Assembly: GCF_024496085.1 (NCBI RefSeq)
Contig: NZ_CP101751.1
Coordinates: 2,852,001 to 2,916,000 of the forward strand
Length of the DNA stretch: 64,000 nucleotides
Source of the DNA: Flavobacterium cerinum
GTDB taxonomy: Bacteria > Bacteroidota > Bacteroidia > Flavobacteriales > Flavobacteriaceae
Direction of reading: 5' to 3'
Below are positions 34,454-44,824 of this stretch, piece after piece. The translations under genes and the position numbers were made by a program. Every line of letters begins with the position of its first letter. The stretch's first letter is position 1. The notes under the pieces are model-generated. The model was not told where the DNA came from. It was given only the letters and a program-made list of their open reading frames with translations, and ran no database searches.

Positions 34454-36553
34454 TTAATTATTGTTGTTGTATAATTTTTGTTTCAAATAATAAGAAGCAA
34501 TCTGATAATAAGCAATACTCTCATTTATTAATTCCTGACGTTTACCGGAAAGCGGTTGCTGTTCGTAATAGATTGGTATTGTATTCGGCACAGCTGCCGG
34601 CTGAAGTGTCAATGAAAACTGTTTTGCTTTTTTTACCGGCGACAGTATCGTTAGGGTATTGTCTTTAATATAACCTAAATCCTGATACGTTGCAATAAAA
34701 GCTCTCGGACTATACCCGGCACGCAATACATCTTGTCCGAAGAATTTACTTTTATAGTTAAAATTAAGCAAGCCCATTAAAGTCGGCATTAAGTCTATTT
34801 GAGACATTAATATGTTATTTTGTCCCGGTGTAATAAATCCCGGAGCATAAATCATCGCCGGAATTCGGTATTTATCTAACGGAAGTTCTGTTTTTCCGGC
34901 ACTTGAAGCACAATGATCAGCTACAATCACAAAAACAGTATTTTTAAACCAGGCTTGTTTTTCAGCTGCTTTAAAGAATTGACGTAAAGAATAGTCCGTA
35001 TATTTTACACCACCTTCCCGTTGTTTTGAATCGGAAGGGATATCGATTCTATTATCCGGATACGTAAAAGGTCGGTGATTACTAACCGTCATGATATGAT
35101 TAAAGAACGGCTTGTCGCTCTGTCCTTCTTTATTCATTACCTGGATCGCTTTTTTGTATAAATCCTCATCACAAACTCCCCAAATATTCTGAAATGTAAT
35201 CTCTTGAGGTGTAAAAACGGATTTATCAACAATGGCATAGTTATTTCCTCCGAAAAAGTCACCCATATTATCAAAATAGGCTTCACCTCCGTATAAATAT
35301 TTTACATCATATCCTTTTTGTTGGAAAATATGACCGGTTGAAAATTTATTTTTATTGTCTTTTCGTTTTACAACACTTTCTCCTGCTGTAGGAGGAAGGG
35401 ATAAGGTTACTGCTTCTAATCCTCTAACGGTACGGTTTCCGGTAGCATAAAGATTTGTAAAAAACAAACTCTGAGACGCTAATGAATCTAAAAATGGTGT
35501 AATATTCTGTTCATTACCATAGGCTTTCATAAAATCAGCACTAAGGCTTTCTACCGTGATTAAAACGACATTTTTACGGGCTTCCGATCCGTTTCCGGTT
35601 ATCTGTCGGTCCATTGTATTGCCGTTTAATTCCGGTATTTGTTTGTCTAAAAGAGCAAAAGCTTCGTTTTCAGGAATACTCGTGTAAAATTTAAAATAAT
35701 CGAGTTCACTGTTTTTAAAGGCTAAGAAGAAACGATAGCTTCCGTTAGCTTCTAATTCGTTTGCAAAAACATTTTGGGAGTTTTCCAGTTTGGCTAACGA
35801 TGGAATCGCCAATAAAGCGATACCAAATAAAGCGACATAACCGATAGTAATTACTATTTTCTCTTTAAAAGTAGGTAAATTGTCCAGGTAGTTTTTTGAT
35901 TTTTTTACGATATACCAGGTTGCTAATAAAGCTATAATACCGATTCCTGTAAAAAGCGGAACAACCGGATAGGACTCCATAATATTACCGATAACGGTAT
36001 TGGTATAAACCAGATAATCAACAGCAATAAAATTATAACGAACACCGAATTCATTCCAAAAGAAAAATTCACTTACCGTGTTTTGGATAATACATAAAAC
36101 AAAAATAAATATCGTAAAGGAAAAAAGAGCTAATCGTATTTTTGAACGATATTTCGGTAAAAATAACAGCGCTCCGAATAATACGGTTTTTACAGCTACA
36201 AAACTGATTCCGATTTCGGGTAATACACCTCCGTATTCGTTTAAAATGGTATTTCCAAAACTAACATAGGCTAATAAAGCGACTAAAGCACCGAAAATAA
36301 GGTACCCCCAGGGCTTATTAAATTTAGAATTGGATAAAAAGGAAAGATAAAGCCATAAAAAAGAACTGATGATTACAAAGACAAAAACATCAGATAAAAA
36401 ACCGACACCGAATATTTTTATAATATCTAAAAAGTTAAATTTTGCCTGTGTTATCGGATGAAATAGCAGCACTATTCTTAAAATAACGCTTGATATAATA
36501 TAAAATAACAGTAAATTGTAAAAAGGGGATAACTTTTTAAGGCGTGAAATCAT
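34454..36553 (-). CDS. LtaS-like sulfatase, lipid phosphoglycerol transferase family
   Basis: Inner-membrane protein of 699 residues with five N-terminal transmembrane segments (about 15-245) and a C-terminal extracytoplasmic alkaline-phosphatase-fold domain (about 320-640). The metal-bound nucleophile region is NVVLITVESLSADFMKAYG with the catalytic Thr in ATGNRTVRGLEA; further metal-site motifs are VSNHRPFTYP and VFVIVADHCASS. Gram-negative family members add phosphoglycerol or phosphoethanolamine to surface glycans or lipids, rather than making lipoteichoic acid. The acceptor cannot be read here. It is divergent from the lipid kinase gene, which also belongs to glycerolipid metabolism. Confidence 0.9.
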   Translation of the reverse strand: MISRLKKLSPFYNLLLFYIISSVILRIVLLFHPITQAKFNFLDIIKIFGVGFLSDVFVFVIISSFLWLYLSFLSNSKFNKPWGYLIFGALVALLAYVSFGNTILNEYGGVLPEIGISFVAVKTVLFGALLFLPKYRSKIRLALFSFTIFIFVLCIIQNTVSEFFFWNEFGVRYNFIAVDYLVYTNTVIGNIMESYPVVPLFTGIGIIALLATWYIVKKSKNYLDNLPTFKEKIVITIGYVALFGIALLAIPSLAKLENSQNVFANELEANGSYRFFLAFKNSELDYFKFYTSIPENEAFALLDKQIPELNGNTMDRQITGNGSEARKNVVLITVESLSADFMKAYGNEQNITPFLDSLASQSLFFTNLYATGNRTVRGLEAVTLSLPPTAGESVVKRKDNKNKFSTGHIFQQKGYDVKYLYGGEAYFDNMGDFFGGNNYAIVDKSVFTPQEITFQNIWGVCDEDLYKKAIQVMNKEGQSDKPFFNHIMTVSNHRPFTYPDNRIDIPSDSKQREGGVKYTDYSLRQFFKAAEKQAWFKNTVFVIVADHCASSAGKTELPLDKYRIPAMIYAPGFITPGQNNILMSQIDLMPTLMGLLNFNYKSKFFGQDVLRAGYSPRAFIATYQDLGYIKDNTLTILSPVKKAKQFSLTLQPAAVPNTIPIYYEQQPLSGKRQELINESIAYYQIASYYLKQKLYNNNN

Positions 36554-36629
36554 AATATATTTTTTAGCAAAAATATAAAAAATGCAATACGATAATCAGA
36601 ATTTTTAAAAAGTTGCATTTTAAATTCCA

Positions 36630-36637
36630 TATTTTTG
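36630..36637 (+). promoter_or_regulatory. Promoter -7 box of the lipid kinase gene
   Basis: TATTTTTG matches TAnnTTTG. It lies between two in-frame ATG codons (36613 and 36667) and so supports the second as start. Confidence 0.55.
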
Positions 36638-36666
36638 CAAAAATTAATTCACTATCGCTAATTTTA

Positions 36667-37548
36667 ATGAAATACATTCACTTTATTGTTAATCCTATTT
36701 CAGGAAAAGGTAAACATAAGATCACGAAAAAGGATCTTGAACTTTTTTTTCCGCCAGAATCGTATGAACTTGTTGTAGAATATTCGGAATACAAAAAACA
36801 TGCTATTGCGCTAACTCGTGATGCGGTTGCAAAAAAACCGGATATTATTGTTGCCTGTGGTGGTGACGGTACAATTCACGAAGTGGCTTCCGGATTGGTC
36901 AATACTGACATTGTACTGGGAATCTTACCGGTAGGATCCGGAAACGGATTGGCTTCAAACCTAAATATCTCCAAAGATTTTAAAAAAGCGGTCGATACAA
37001 TTAAAAACGGTTCCTATTCTGCAATTGATGTAGGAATGGTTAACGGACGTCATTATTTCTTTAGTAATATGGGAATTGGAATCGACGCACAGATCATTCG
37101 TAAATATGAAAGCATGCCAACGCGTAACCTTTCTTCTTATGTAAAGGCATCTTTATTATCGGCACTTAAATACAAACCGAATAAAATTAAGGTTGATTGT
37201 AACGGCCAAACTTTTGAAACAACGCCAATGTTGTTTTTTATATCCAATTCAAACGAAATGGGATACAATATGAGTCTGACGCCAAAAGCGAGTCTTCAGG
37301 ATGGTTTTTTAGACTTTCTTGTTGTTCCTAAATTAAATATTTTTGAGCAAATGTATTTCGGTGCTTTGGTATTAATGAATAAAACCGATACGTTTAAAAA
37401 AGCAAATAGCCAGCTTGTAAAAGAGATCAATGTAGAAATTTCCAACCAAAATAGCACACCAATGCAATTGGATGGTGAGTATTATGATTTAAATAACAAT
37501 ATACTAAAAATAAGTATATTACAAGAGTCACTTAAAGTTGTTGTTTAG
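36667..37548 (+). CDS. Diacylglycerol kinase-family lipid kinase (YegS/DgkB-like)
   Basis: Soluble lipid kinase of 293 residues, starting MKYIHFIVNPISGKG at 36667. The nucleotide-binding motif VACGGDGTIHEVASGL (about 57-72) is intact, as is the glycine-rich loop ILPVGSGNGLASNL. The C-terminal beta domain ends in QLDGEYYDLNNNILKISI, with the LDGE motif usual for the family. It probably phosphorylates diacylglycerol or a related lipid and recycles lipid from LtaS-type reactions, which would fit its divergent neighbour; that link is inference. The gene ends just before the his operon promoter. Confidence 0.93.
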   Translation: MKYIHFIVNPISGKGKHKITKKDLELFFPPESYELVVEYSEYKKHAIALTRDAVAKKPDIIVACGGDGTIHEVASGLVNTDIVLGILPVGSGNGLASNLNISKDFKKAVDTIKNGSYSAIDVGMVNGRHYFFSNMGIGIDAQIIRKYESMPTRNLSSYVKASLLSALKYKPNKIKVDCNGQTFETTPMLFFISNSNEMGYNMSLTPKASLQDGFLDFLVVPKLNIFEQMYFGALVLMNKTDTFKKANSQLVKEINVEISNQNSTPMQLDGEYYDLNNNILKISILQESLKVVV

Positions 37549-37588
37549 TATATTTAAAATGCTTTAAAAAAATAAATACAACAATTAC

Positions 37589-37620
37589 TTGTTTTTTTGT
37601 TGTATTTTATTCTACATTTG
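37589..37620 (+). promoter_or_regulatory. Promoter of the histidine operon
   Basis: TTG at 37589-37591 and TACATTTG (TAnnTTTG) at 37613-37620, 21 bases apart. The start site would be near 37626, 15 bases before the leader peptide ATG. Confidence 0.7.
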
Positions 37621-37640
37621 CAAAACGAAAAAAGAACAAA

Positions 37641-37697
37641 ATGTTTAGTAACCAATTACATCATCATCATTATTCCTCCGCTCAAGCGAAGTTATAA
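37641..37697 (+). CDS. hisL: Histidine leader peptide
   Basis: An 18-codon frame, ATG at 37641 and TAA at 37695-37697, encoding MFSNQLHHHHYSSAQAKL. Four consecutive CAT codons (37659-37670) are the regulatory His run. It lies between a good promoter and a hairpin terminator, 105 bases before hisG. This is the arrangement of transcription attenuation: when charged His-tRNA is scarce, the ribosome stops at the His codons and a competing RNA fold prevents termination. Confidence 0.88.
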   Translation: MFSNQLHHHHYSSAQAKL

Positions 37698-37757
37698 TGG
37701 TATGTAGTTAACACATATATTTTCTAACCCGTTTGAGTACATCAAACGGGTTTTTCT
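37681..37757 (+). promoter_or_regulatory. his operon attenuator (terminator and antiterminator)
   Basis: Terminator: AACCCGTTTGA (37726-37736) pairs perfectly with TCAAACGGGTT (37742-37752), loop of five, then TTTCTTTT. Antiterminator: CTCAAGCGAAGTT (37681-37693), inside the leader frame just after the His codons, can pair with AACCCGTTTGAG (37726-37737) at 11 of 13 positions counting one G-U. A ribosome that reaches the leader stop covers 37681-37693 and allows termination; one stalled on the His codons leaves it free. Confidence 0.82.
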
Positions 37758-37802
37758 TTTACTTTCCATTCGTTTTTGTACTCAAACCTATTTCATTTTT
37801 TT

Positions 37803-38660
37803 ATGAGTACATTAAAAATTGCCCTTCAAAAATCGGGCAGATTAAGCGATGAAAGCCTCGGCTTACTTAAAAAATGTGGCCTTTCAATTGAAAACGGAAA
37901 CGGCCAGTTAAACACCAGAGCACTTAATTTTCCTTTAGAAGTGCTGCTATTACGAAATTCGGATATTCCCAAATGCCTGATCGATGGTGTAGCTGATTTG
38001 GCTATTGTCGGCAAAAACCTATTACTTGAAAAGGGATTCTCTTTAGAGAAAATAGTACCGTTAGGCTTTTCAAAATGCAGAGTTTCTGTAGCCGTTCCGC
38101 AAAGCTTTTCTTTTGAATCCATTCAGGATCTTAACGGATTGCGAATTGCAACTTCGTATCCGGAAACAACCGCCAATTTTTTTAAATCACAAAACATTGA
38201 TATTGAACTTCATTCTATTTCAGGATCGGTTGAGATTGCACCTAATATCGGATTAGCGGATGCTATAGTTGATATTGTTTCTACCGGTGATACATTGGCT
38301 AAAAACAACCTGAAAGAAGTGCTGATTATATTGGAAAGCGAAGCCGTTTTAGTGGTTTCTCCTAAGATTAAACCGGAAGCTAAAGCCATTTTAGATAAAT
38401 TTCTGTTTCGTGTAGAATCGGTTTTACGAGCTTCTCAGTCGAAATACCTGATGATGAATATTCCGAATGATAAAGTAAAGGAAGTCAGTACCATTTTACC
38501 GGTTTTAAAAAGTCCGACCGTAGTTCCGCTTGATCTTGAAGGATGGAGTAGTCTACAAACGGTGATCAACGAAACGGCTTTTTGGGATGTCATTGATCAA
38601 CTTCGACTAATTGGCGCTCAGGATATATTGGTTTGTCCCATTGAAAAAATTGCTTTATGA
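37803..38660 (+). CDS. hisG: ATP phosphoribosyltransferase (long form)
   Basis: First enzyme of histidine synthesis: joins ATP and PRPP, and is inhibited by histidine. The start is taken at MSTLKIALQKSGRL (37803), because the in-frame ATG nine codons earlier belongs to the leader region. At 285 residues it is the long form with a C-terminal regulatory ACT-like domain (about 215-285), so it needs no HisZ. Catalytic features: IALQKSGRLSDES, DLAIVGKNLL and the PRPP loop IADAIVDIVSTGDTL-like segment GLADAIVDIVSTGDTL. It overlaps hisD by four bases (ATGA). Confidence 0.97.
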   Translation: MSTLKIALQKSGRLSDESLGLLKKCGLSIENGNGQLNTRALNFPLEVLLLRNSDIPKCLIDGVADLAIVGKNLLLEKGFSLEKIVPLGFSKCRVSVAVPQSFSFESIQDLNGLRIATSYPETTANFFKSQNIDIELHSISGSVEIAPNIGLADAIVDIVSTGDTLAKNNLKEVLIILESEAVLVVSPKIKPEAKAILDKFLFRVESVLRASQSKYLMMNIPNDKVKEVSTILPVLKSPTVVPLDLEGWSSLQTVINETAFWDVIDQLRLIGAQDILVCPIEKIAL

Positions 38661-39958
38661 AAATAATAGAGAATCCATCGCAAAATATATGGTCGGAATT
38701 GATAAAACGTCCGTTACAGAATTACGAAACGATTGAAACCACTGTAAAGCTGATATTTAAAGAAATCGCAACAAAAGGTGATGCAGCAGTTTTAAAATAC
38801 ACCAACTTATTTGACGGTGTAAAACTTACTGATCTTAAAGCAACTAAGGAAGAAATATCCGAAGCGGATCAATTGGTTTCAGCTGAATTAAAAGCTGCAA
38901 TACAATTAGCAAAACGAAATATTGAAAGTTTTCATATCGCACAGAAAACTGATCCGGTAGCAATTGAAACCATGCCCGGCGTAAGATGTTGGCTGGAGAA
39001 AAAACCGATTCAAAAGGTGGGATTATATGTTCCGGGCGGTTCAGCTCCTTTATTCTCAACGGTATTAATGTTGGCTATTCCGGCACAATTAGCAGGTTGT
39101 AAAGAGATTGTACTTTGCACGCCGCCTGATAAAACCGGTAAAATCAACCCGGCGATCCTTTATGCGGCTCAGATTTGCGGTGTTACAACGATTATAAAAT
39201 CAGGAGGAATACAAGCAATTGCGGCAATGGCATTAGGAACGGAAACAATCCCGAAAGTATATAAAATTTTCGGTCCCGGAAATCAGTTTGTAACCTGTGC
39301 CAAACAATTTGCAACTCAATTCGGAACGGCAATCGATATGCCTGCCGGACCATCGGAATTACTTGTATTTGCTGATAAAACGGCTAATGCTTCTTTTGTG
39401 GCAGCCGATTTATTAAGTCAGGCGGAACACGGTAAAGATAGTCAGGTTGTTTTGGTTACTACCGATCAACTGTTTTTAAATAAGGCGGTGTCTGAAATTA
39501 CAAAACAACTCGAAAATTTATCCCGTAAGGCTATTATAAAAGAAGCACTTCAGAATGCACGGTTTATTTATTTGGAGAAAGAAACGGATGCATTAGACTT
39601 TATAAATGAATATGCGCCGGAACACTTTATTATATGTGCCCGAAATGCGGCTCTTTTTACAGAAGGAATCCAAAATGCCGGCTCTGTATTTGTAGGGAAT
39701 TATACGCCGGAAAGTGCCGGTGATTACGCATCCGGAACGAATCATACACTACCTACAAACGGGTTTTCAAAAAGCTATAGCGGAGTGAACCTGGATAGTT
39801 TTTTAAAAACGATCAGTTTTCAGCAAATAACAGCAGCAGGAATACAAAATATAGGGGAGAGTATAGCTGTAATGGCCGAAGCCGAAGGTCTGGATGCGCA
39901 TAAAAATGCGGTAAGTATTCGAATAAAAACGATACAAAATGAAGCTAATGGAGATTAA
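38657..39958 (+). CDS. hisD: Histidinol dehydrogenase
   Basis: Last two oxidation steps, histidinol to histidine, with two NAD and a zinc ion. At 433 residues it is full length. Conserved motifs are YVPGGSAPLFSTVLML, KIFGPGNQFVTCAKQ, IDMPAGPSELLVFAD, LLSQAEHGKDSQV (Gln/His zinc region), EYAPEHFIICA and GTNHTLPTNGF. It starts in a four-base overlap with hisG and overlaps the hisC start by 11 bases, so the operon is translated tightly. Confidence 0.98.
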   Translation: MKIIENPSQNIWSELIKRPLQNYETIETTVKLIFKEIATKGDAAVLKYTNLFDGVKLTDLKATKEEISEADQLVSAELKAAIQLAKRNIESFHIAQKTDPVAIETMPGVRCWLEKKPIQKVGLYVPGGSAPLFSTVLMLAIPAQLAGCKEIVLCTPPDKTGKINPAILYAAQICGVTTIIKSGGIQAIAAMALGTETIPKVYKIFGPGNQFVTCAKQFATQFGTAIDMPAGPSELLVFADKTANASFVAADLLSQAEHGKDSQVVLVTTDQLFLNKAVSEITKQLENLSRKAIIKEALQNARFIYLEKETDALDFINEYAPEHFIICARNAALFTEGIQNAGSVFVGNYTPESAGDYASGTNHTLPTNGFSKSYSGVNLDSFLKTISFQQITAAGIQNIGESIAVMAEAEGLDAHKNAVSIRIKTIQNEANGD

Positions 39959-40985
39959 AGATCTTGTACGTAAAAATATCCTGGAGATGAAACCGTATTC
40001 ATCGGCCAGAGATGAATTTTATAAGGCGAATAACGAAATGATTTTTTTGGATGCTAATGAAAATCCGTTTGAAAACGGGCTAAATCGTTATCCGGATTCA
40101 AAACAATTGGCTTTAAAATTGAAAATTGCAAGGCAAAAAGGAACAACCGTAGAGCAGATTACTTTAGGTAATGGCAGTGATGAAATATTAGATCTTGTTT
40201 TCAGAGTCTTTTGTAACCCGGAAAAGGACAATATAGTCACTTTACCGCCCACTTATGGAATGTATGGGGTGTTAGCGGATCTGAATGGGATCGAAAACAG
40301 AGAAGTTTTACTAAATTGTGATTTTCAACTCGATATTCCTAAAATAATGGAACGGATAGATGCCAACACAAAATTGATTTTTATCTGTTCGCCGAATAAT
40401 CCGACCGGTAATCTGATTTGTACGGAAGCTATTATTTTATTACTGAAAAGTTTTAACGGTATTGTGGTAATAGATGAAGCTTATATTGATTTTGCAGCAC
40501 AGGAAAGTTGGCTTAAAAGAGGAAATGAATTTCCGAATCTTATCGTGATTCAGACTTTTTCAAAAGCCTATGGAATGGCTGGAATCCGATTGGGAATGGC
40601 CTTTGCTTCTCCGTTTATTACGAGTTTGTTACACAAGATAAAACCGCCGTATAATATTAGTACGCTTACTGTAAATAAAGGTATCGATCAGCAGGAATCA
40701 AAAAATGAAATAGCCTTAATTAAAAGAGAAAAAGAAAGTTTAATTAAAGTATTACTTAAGGTTGATTTTGTGAAAAAAGTTTATCCTTCCGATGCTAACT
40801 TTGTTTTAATTAAGGTGGATAATGCTGTACTACGATACAATCAGTTACTGGAAAACGGAATAGTTGTTCGCAACCGAAGTAATTATCCGAATTGTAAAAA
40901 TTGCCTGCGTATCACGATAGGAACGGAAGCTGAAAATCAAGTGCTAATAACCGTATTGAATACCATTAAAAAAAGAGAATCATGA
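39948..40985 (+). CDS. hisC: Histidinol-phosphate aminotransferase
   Basis: PLP enzyme that transaminates imidazole acetol phosphate. About 345 residues from MEIKDLV at 39948 (an in-frame ATG three codons earlier is also possible). Motifs: [51 protein letters not shown] and the PLP lysine in [16 protein letters not shown]. The gene start overlaps hisD and its stop overlaps hisB by four bases. Confidence 0.97.
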   Translation: MEIKDLVRKNILEMKPYSSARDEFYKANNEMIFLDANENPFENGLNRYPDSKQLALKLKIARQKGTTVEQITLGNGSDEILDLVFRVFCNPEKDNIVTLPPTYGMYGVLADLNGIENREVLLNCDFQLDIPKIMERIDANTKLIFICSPNNPTGNLICTEAIILLLKSFNGIVVIDEAYIDFAAQESWLKRGNEFPNLIVIQTFSKAYGMAGIRLGMAFASPFITSLLHKIKPPYNISTLTVNKGIDQQESKNEIALIKREKESLIKVLLKVDFVKKVYPSDANFVLIKVDNAVLRYNQLLENGIVVRNRSNYPNCKNCLRITIGTEAENQVLITVLNTIKKRES

Positions 40986-42118
40986 AGAAAATACTTTTTA
41001 TCGATCGCGACGGAACGCTGATAAAGGAACCTTATGACTATAGAGTCGATTCTTTTGAAAAACTGGAATTTTACCCGGAAGTTTTCTGCTATCTTAAAAA
41101 AATAGTAACAGAACTCTATTTTGAACTCGTTATGGTGACCAATCAAGACGGATTGGGAACCGATGAATATCCGGAAGCTGCTTTTAATCCGATCCAGGAT
41201 TTTATTATTAAAAGCTTTAAAAATGAATCCATTTCGTTTAGTGAAATTCTAATTGACAAAAGTTATCCGGAAGATAAACTTCCAACCCGAAAACCGGGCG
41301 TCGGAATGCTATGGTCTTATCTGAATAATCCGGAATACGATCTTAAAAATTCCTTTGTAATCGGAGATCGGCTTACAGATGTTGAATTGGCTAAAAATAT
41401 AGGATGCCAAGCTATTTTTATAAACGGAGATAAAGAATTGGGATCAAGCGAACTTTCTGTAGATACAGCGTTATTACAACAATCAATTGCGCTGGAAACA
41501 GCCGATTGGAAGTCGATTTATAGCTTTCTAAAGCTCCCGCAACGAACAGCTGTGATTACACGAAAAACAAAAGAAACGGAAGTAAATATAAAACTCAATA
41601 TCGACGGAAACAGTAAAAGCAATATCACAACCGGAATTGCCTTTTTTGACCATATGTTGGAACAAATTGTACGTCACGCTGAACTTGATCTGGAAATTAA
41701 GGTGATCGGTGATCTGGAAGTAGACGAACATCATACGATTGAAGATACAGCGATTACATTGGGAATGGCTTTTGCTGCCGCATTATCAAATAAGCTGGGA
41801 ATGGAACGTTACGGTTTTGTATTGCCAATGGATGATTGTCTGGCACAAGTCGCGGTTGATTTCGGCGGTAGAAGTTGGCTGGTATGGGACGCCGATTTTA
41901 AAAGGGAATATATCGGGAAAATGCCGACTGAAATGTTTTTCCACTTTTTTAAATCCTTTACGGATGAAGCCCGAATTAATCTGAATATCAAAGCGGAAGG
42001 AACTAATGAACATCACAAAATTGAAGCTATTTTTAAAGCTTTCGCTAAAGCAATAAAAATGGCATTAAAAAGAAATCCGGATAAAATGACACTACCGTCA
42101 ACAAAAGAACTCTTATAA
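40982..42118 (+). CDS. hisB: Bifunctional histidinol-phosphatase / imidazoleglycerol-phosphate dehydratase
   Basis: Fusion enzyme of 378 residues for two steps. The N-terminal HAD phosphatase (about 1-165) has FIDRDGTLI (catalytic Asp), VTNQDG and [12 protein letters not shown]. The C-terminal dehydratase (about 185-378) has two His-rich manganese sites, [10 protein letters not shown] with [14 protein letters not shown], and [16 protein letters not shown]. This fusion is known from enterobacteria and Bacteroidetes. It overlaps hisC by four bases, and hisH follows after one base. Confidence 0.97.
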   Translation: MKKILFIDRDGTLIKEPYDYRVDSFEKLEFYPEVFCYLKKIVTELYFELVMVTNQDGLGTDEYPEAAFNPIQDFIIKSFKNESISFSEILIDKSYPEDKLPTRKPGVGMLWSYLNNPEYDLKNSFVIGDRLTDVELAKNIGCQAIFINGDKELGSSELSVDTALLQQSIALETADWKSIYSFLKLPQRTAVITRKTKETEVNIKLNIDGNSKSNITTGIAFFDHMLEQIVRHAELDLEIKVIGDLEVDEHHTIEDTAITLGMAFAAALSNKLGMERYGFVLPMDDCLAQVAVDFGGRSWLVWDADFKREYIGKMPTEMFFHFFKSFTDEARINLNIKAEGTNEHHKIEAIFKAFAKAIKMALKRNPDKMTLPSTKELL

Positions 42119-42119
42119 A

Positions 42120-42701
42120 ATGAAAATTGCAATTATAGATTATGGAGCCGGAAATGTTCAAAGTGTTCAATTTGCCTTAGAACGGTTAGGTTATAAAGGT
42201 ATCCTTACAGCTGATGCAGATTTAATTTATTCTTCGGATAAGGTTATTTTTCCGGGTGTAGGCCAGGCATCGAGTGCAATGAACACGATAAAGGAATACG
42301 GCTTAGATTCTGTTATTCCGGAATTAAAACAACCGGTTTTGGGAATATGCCTCGGTATGCAGTTATTGTGTCAATACTCGGAAGAAGCCAATACTGAATG
42401 TTTGGGCATTTTTGATACAGCTGTTATGCGATTTTCTGAGAAAGTTAAAATTCCTCAGATCGGATGGAACATGGTCACGGATCTGAAATCGGATCTCTTT
42501 TTAGGAATAGCCGACAAACAGTATATGTATTTTGTACATAGTTATTATGTTCCGGTTATTCCGCAAAGCATAGCAACAACATACTATGATGCGGTTTTTG
42601 CATCCGCTATACAAAAAGACAATTTTTACGGCGTTCAGTTTCACCCTGAAAAAAGCGGAGAAGCCGGCGCTTGTATACTGAATAATTTTTTAAACCTATG
42701 A
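42120..42701 (+). CDS. hisH: Imidazole glycerol phosphate synthase, glutamine amidotransferase subunit
   Basis: Class I glutaminase of 193 residues that supplies ammonia to HisF. The catalytic Cys is in [12 protein letters not shown] (about 80), and the His/Glu pair is in [13 protein letters not shown] near the C-terminus. [11 protein letters not shown] is the N-terminal mark. The stop overlaps the hisA start by four bases. Confidence 0.97.
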   Translation: MKIAIIDYGAGNVQSVQFALERLGYKGILTADADLIYSSDKVIFPGVGQASSAMNTIKEYGLDSVIPELKQPVLGICLGMQLLCQYSEEANTECLGIFDTAVMRFSEKVKIPQIGWNMVTDLKSDLFLGIADKQYMYFVHSYYVPVIPQSIATTYYDAVFASAIQKDNFYGVQFHPEKSGEAGACILNNFLNL

Positions 42702-43423
42702 AAATGAGATTAATTCCCGCATTGGATATCATCGATGGAAAATGCGTTCGGTTACTAAACGGTAATTACCAAAAAATGACGATTTATAGTGATGATCCGC
42801 TTGAAATGGCGAAACGATTTGAAGCACACGGAATGCAATACCTGCATTTAGTTGACCTTGACGGTGCCAAATCGGATCGTATTATCAACTATAAAGTTTT
42901 GGAAAAAATTGCTTCTAAAACCAGTCTTAAAATTGACTTTGGCGGTGGAATTAAATCAAATGAAGACTTACATATAGCCTTTAATAGCGGGGCTTCCCAG
43001 ATTACCGGAGGGAGTATTGCCGTTCAGAATCCGAAACTTTTTACAGATTGGTTGCAATTATATGGCGCGGATAAAATTATTCTCGGAGCGGATGTTATAG
43101 ACGAAAAAATAGCCATTTCCGGTTGGCAGGAAGAAAGTGAGCAGACTATTATTCCTTTTTTACAGCAATATCGGGATGGCGGTGCTGAATATGTTATCTG
43201 TACGGATATTAGTCGGGACGGTACTTTAACAGAACCCGCTTTTGCTTTATATGAAAAGGTGTTAAATACTATTCCCGGAATTAAATTGATAGCATCCGGT
43301 GGAATTTCGGATACGGAAGCGCTCTTTAAACTAGACGCATTAGGATGTGATGCCGCTATTATTGGTAAAGCCATTTATGAAAATAGAATAATGTTAGATG
43401 AACTTGAAAAATTAGTAGGCTAA
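42698..43423 (+). CDS. hisA: Phosphoribosylformimino-AICAR-ribotide isomerase
   Basis: TIM-barrel isomerase of 241 residues that opens the ribose ring of ProFAR. Catalytic Asp in [14 protein letters not shown] (about 10) and the second Asp in [12 protein letters not shown]; phosphate-binding loops IDFGGGIKS and IASGGISD. It is ATGA-coupled to hisH, and hisF follows immediately. Confidence 0.97.
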   Translation: MKMRLIPALDIIDGKCVRLLNGNYQKMTIYSDDPLEMAKRFEAHGMQYLHLVDLDGAKSDRIINYKVLEKIASKTSLKIDFGGGIKSNEDLHIAFNSGASQITGGSIAVQNPKLFTDWLQLYGADKIILGADVIDEKIAISGWQEESEQTIIPFLQQYRDGGAEYVICTDISRDGTLTEPAFALYEKVLNTIPGIKLIASGGISDTEALFKLDALGCDAAIIGKAIYENRIMLDELEKLVG

Positions 43424-44179
43424 ATGATAACAAAACGAATTATTCCTTGTTTAGACATTCAAAACGGGCGTACTGTAAAAGGTGTTCAGTTTAAAGCGTT
43501 AAAGGATGCCGGTGATCCGGTCGAACTGGCCCGTAAATATGCTGATGAAGGAGCAGATGAACTGGTTTTTTTAGACATCACAGCTACTGAAGAAAAAAGA
43601 CAAACATTAGTAACGCTTGTGCGAAATGTAGCGGCTGCAATTAATATACCTTTTACAGTTGGCGGTGGCGTAAGAACTGTTGCGGATGCGGAATTACTTC
43701 TGCAAAACGGCGCCGATAAAGTAGCTGTAAATTCGGCAGCTCTTGAAAATCCGGAGTTAATTGCGGATCTCGCTAAGCGTTTTGGCAGCCAATGTATTGT
43801 AGCGGCTATTGATGCTAAACCGATTCAGGATAAATGGAAAGTTTTTAGAATGGGCGGAAAATGGGAAACGGAATGGGAACTTTTAGACTGGAGTAGAAAA
43901 GTGACTGAAAACGGTGCCGGAGAAATTCTTTTTACAGCGATTGATCAGGATGGTCGTAAAAACGGTTTTGCGAATGAAATGTTGGCTATATTAAGTCAAA
44001 CCGTAAATGTGCCGATAATTGCATCAGGTGGCGCCGGAAAAATAACCGATTTTATAACCGTTTTTAAAGAAGGAAAAGCCGATGCGGCCTTAGCTGCCAG
44101 TGTTTTTCATTATAATGAAATTACAATTCCGCTACTAAAAAAAGCATTGTCAAATTATAATATACCCGTTCGATTATGA
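43424..44179 (+). CDS. hisF: Imidazole glycerol phosphate synthase, cyclase subunit
   Basis: TIM-barrel partner of HisH, 251 residues, forming IGP and AICAR. Asp11 in [15 protein letters not shown] and the second catalytic Asp in [13 protein letters not shown] are present, with phosphate loops FTVGGGVRT and IASGGAGK. It starts directly after the hisA stop and overlaps hisI by four bases. Confidence 0.98.
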   Translation: MITKRIIPCLDIQNGRTVKGVQFKALKDAGDPVELARKYADEGADELVFLDITATEEKRQTLVTLVRNVAAAINIPFTVGGGVRTVADAELLLQNGADKVAVNSAALENPELIADLAKRFGSQCIVAAIDAKPIQDKWKVFRMGGKWETEWELLDWSRKVTENGAGEILFTAIDQDGRKNGFANEMLAILSQTVNVPIIASGGAGKITDFITVFKEGKADAALAASVFHYNEITIPLLKKALSNYNIPVRL

Positions 44180-44781
44180 TAAATAGAGAACCCGATTTTA
44201 ATAAAGCGGAAAAAGGATTACTTCCTGCGATTATTCAGGATGCTACTACGAAAAATGTATTGATGTTGGGTTATATGAATCCGGAAGCCTATCAGATTAC
44301 ATTGGAAACCGGTAAAGTTACTTTCTTTAGCCGAAGCCGTAATAAAATATGGACAAAAGGGGAGGAAAGCGGTAATTTCTTGTATCTCACAGAAGCTAAA
44401 GTTGATTGTGATAATGATACCCTTTTGATTAAAGTGCAACCAAAAGGTCCGGTTTGCCATATGGGAACAGATAACTGTTGGGGAGAAGCTAATTTACAGA
44501 AGTATGGTTTTCTATCTGAACTGGAACGATGTATCGATGATCGCAGAAAGGGAAGCGCTACAAATAGTTATATCCGTGGATTATTTGATAAAGGAATCAA
44601 TTCAATCGCACAAAAAGTAGGAGAAGAAGCCGTTGAAATGATAATTGAAGCTAAAGATACAAATGATCAATTGTTTTTAAATGAAAGCGCCGATCTGTTA
44701 TTTCATTATCTGATATTGCTTCAGGCTAAAGGATTTCAATTACAGGATGTTGTAAATATTCTCGAAAAAAGGAAAAAATAA
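44176..44781 (+). CDS. hisIE: Bifunctional phosphoribosyl-AMP cyclohydrolase / phosphoribosyl-ATP pyrophosphatase
   Basis: Steps two and three of the pathway in one 201-residue protein. The N-terminal cyclohydrolase has [30 protein letters not shown] and the zinc Cys residues in VDCDNDT and [12 protein letters not shown]. The C-terminal pyrophosphatase (about 110-200) is a helix bundle with [14 protein letters not shown] and [14 protein letters not shown]. Last his gene; the operon order is G-D-C-B-H-A-F-IE. Confidence 0.97.
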   Translation: MINREPDFNKAEKGLLPAIIQDATTKNVLMLGYMNPEAYQITLETGKVTFFSRSRNKIWTKGEESGNFLYLTEAKVDCDNDTLLIKVQPKGPVCHMGTDNCWGEANLQKYGFLSELERCIDDRRKGSATNSYIRGLFDKGINSIAQKVGEEAVEMIIEAKDTNDQLFLNESADLLFHYLILLQAKGFQLQDVVNILEKRKK

Positions 44782-44824
44782 TTGCCGAAATACAATCAAA
44801 AAAATCGTACTTTTAAAAGAAAAA

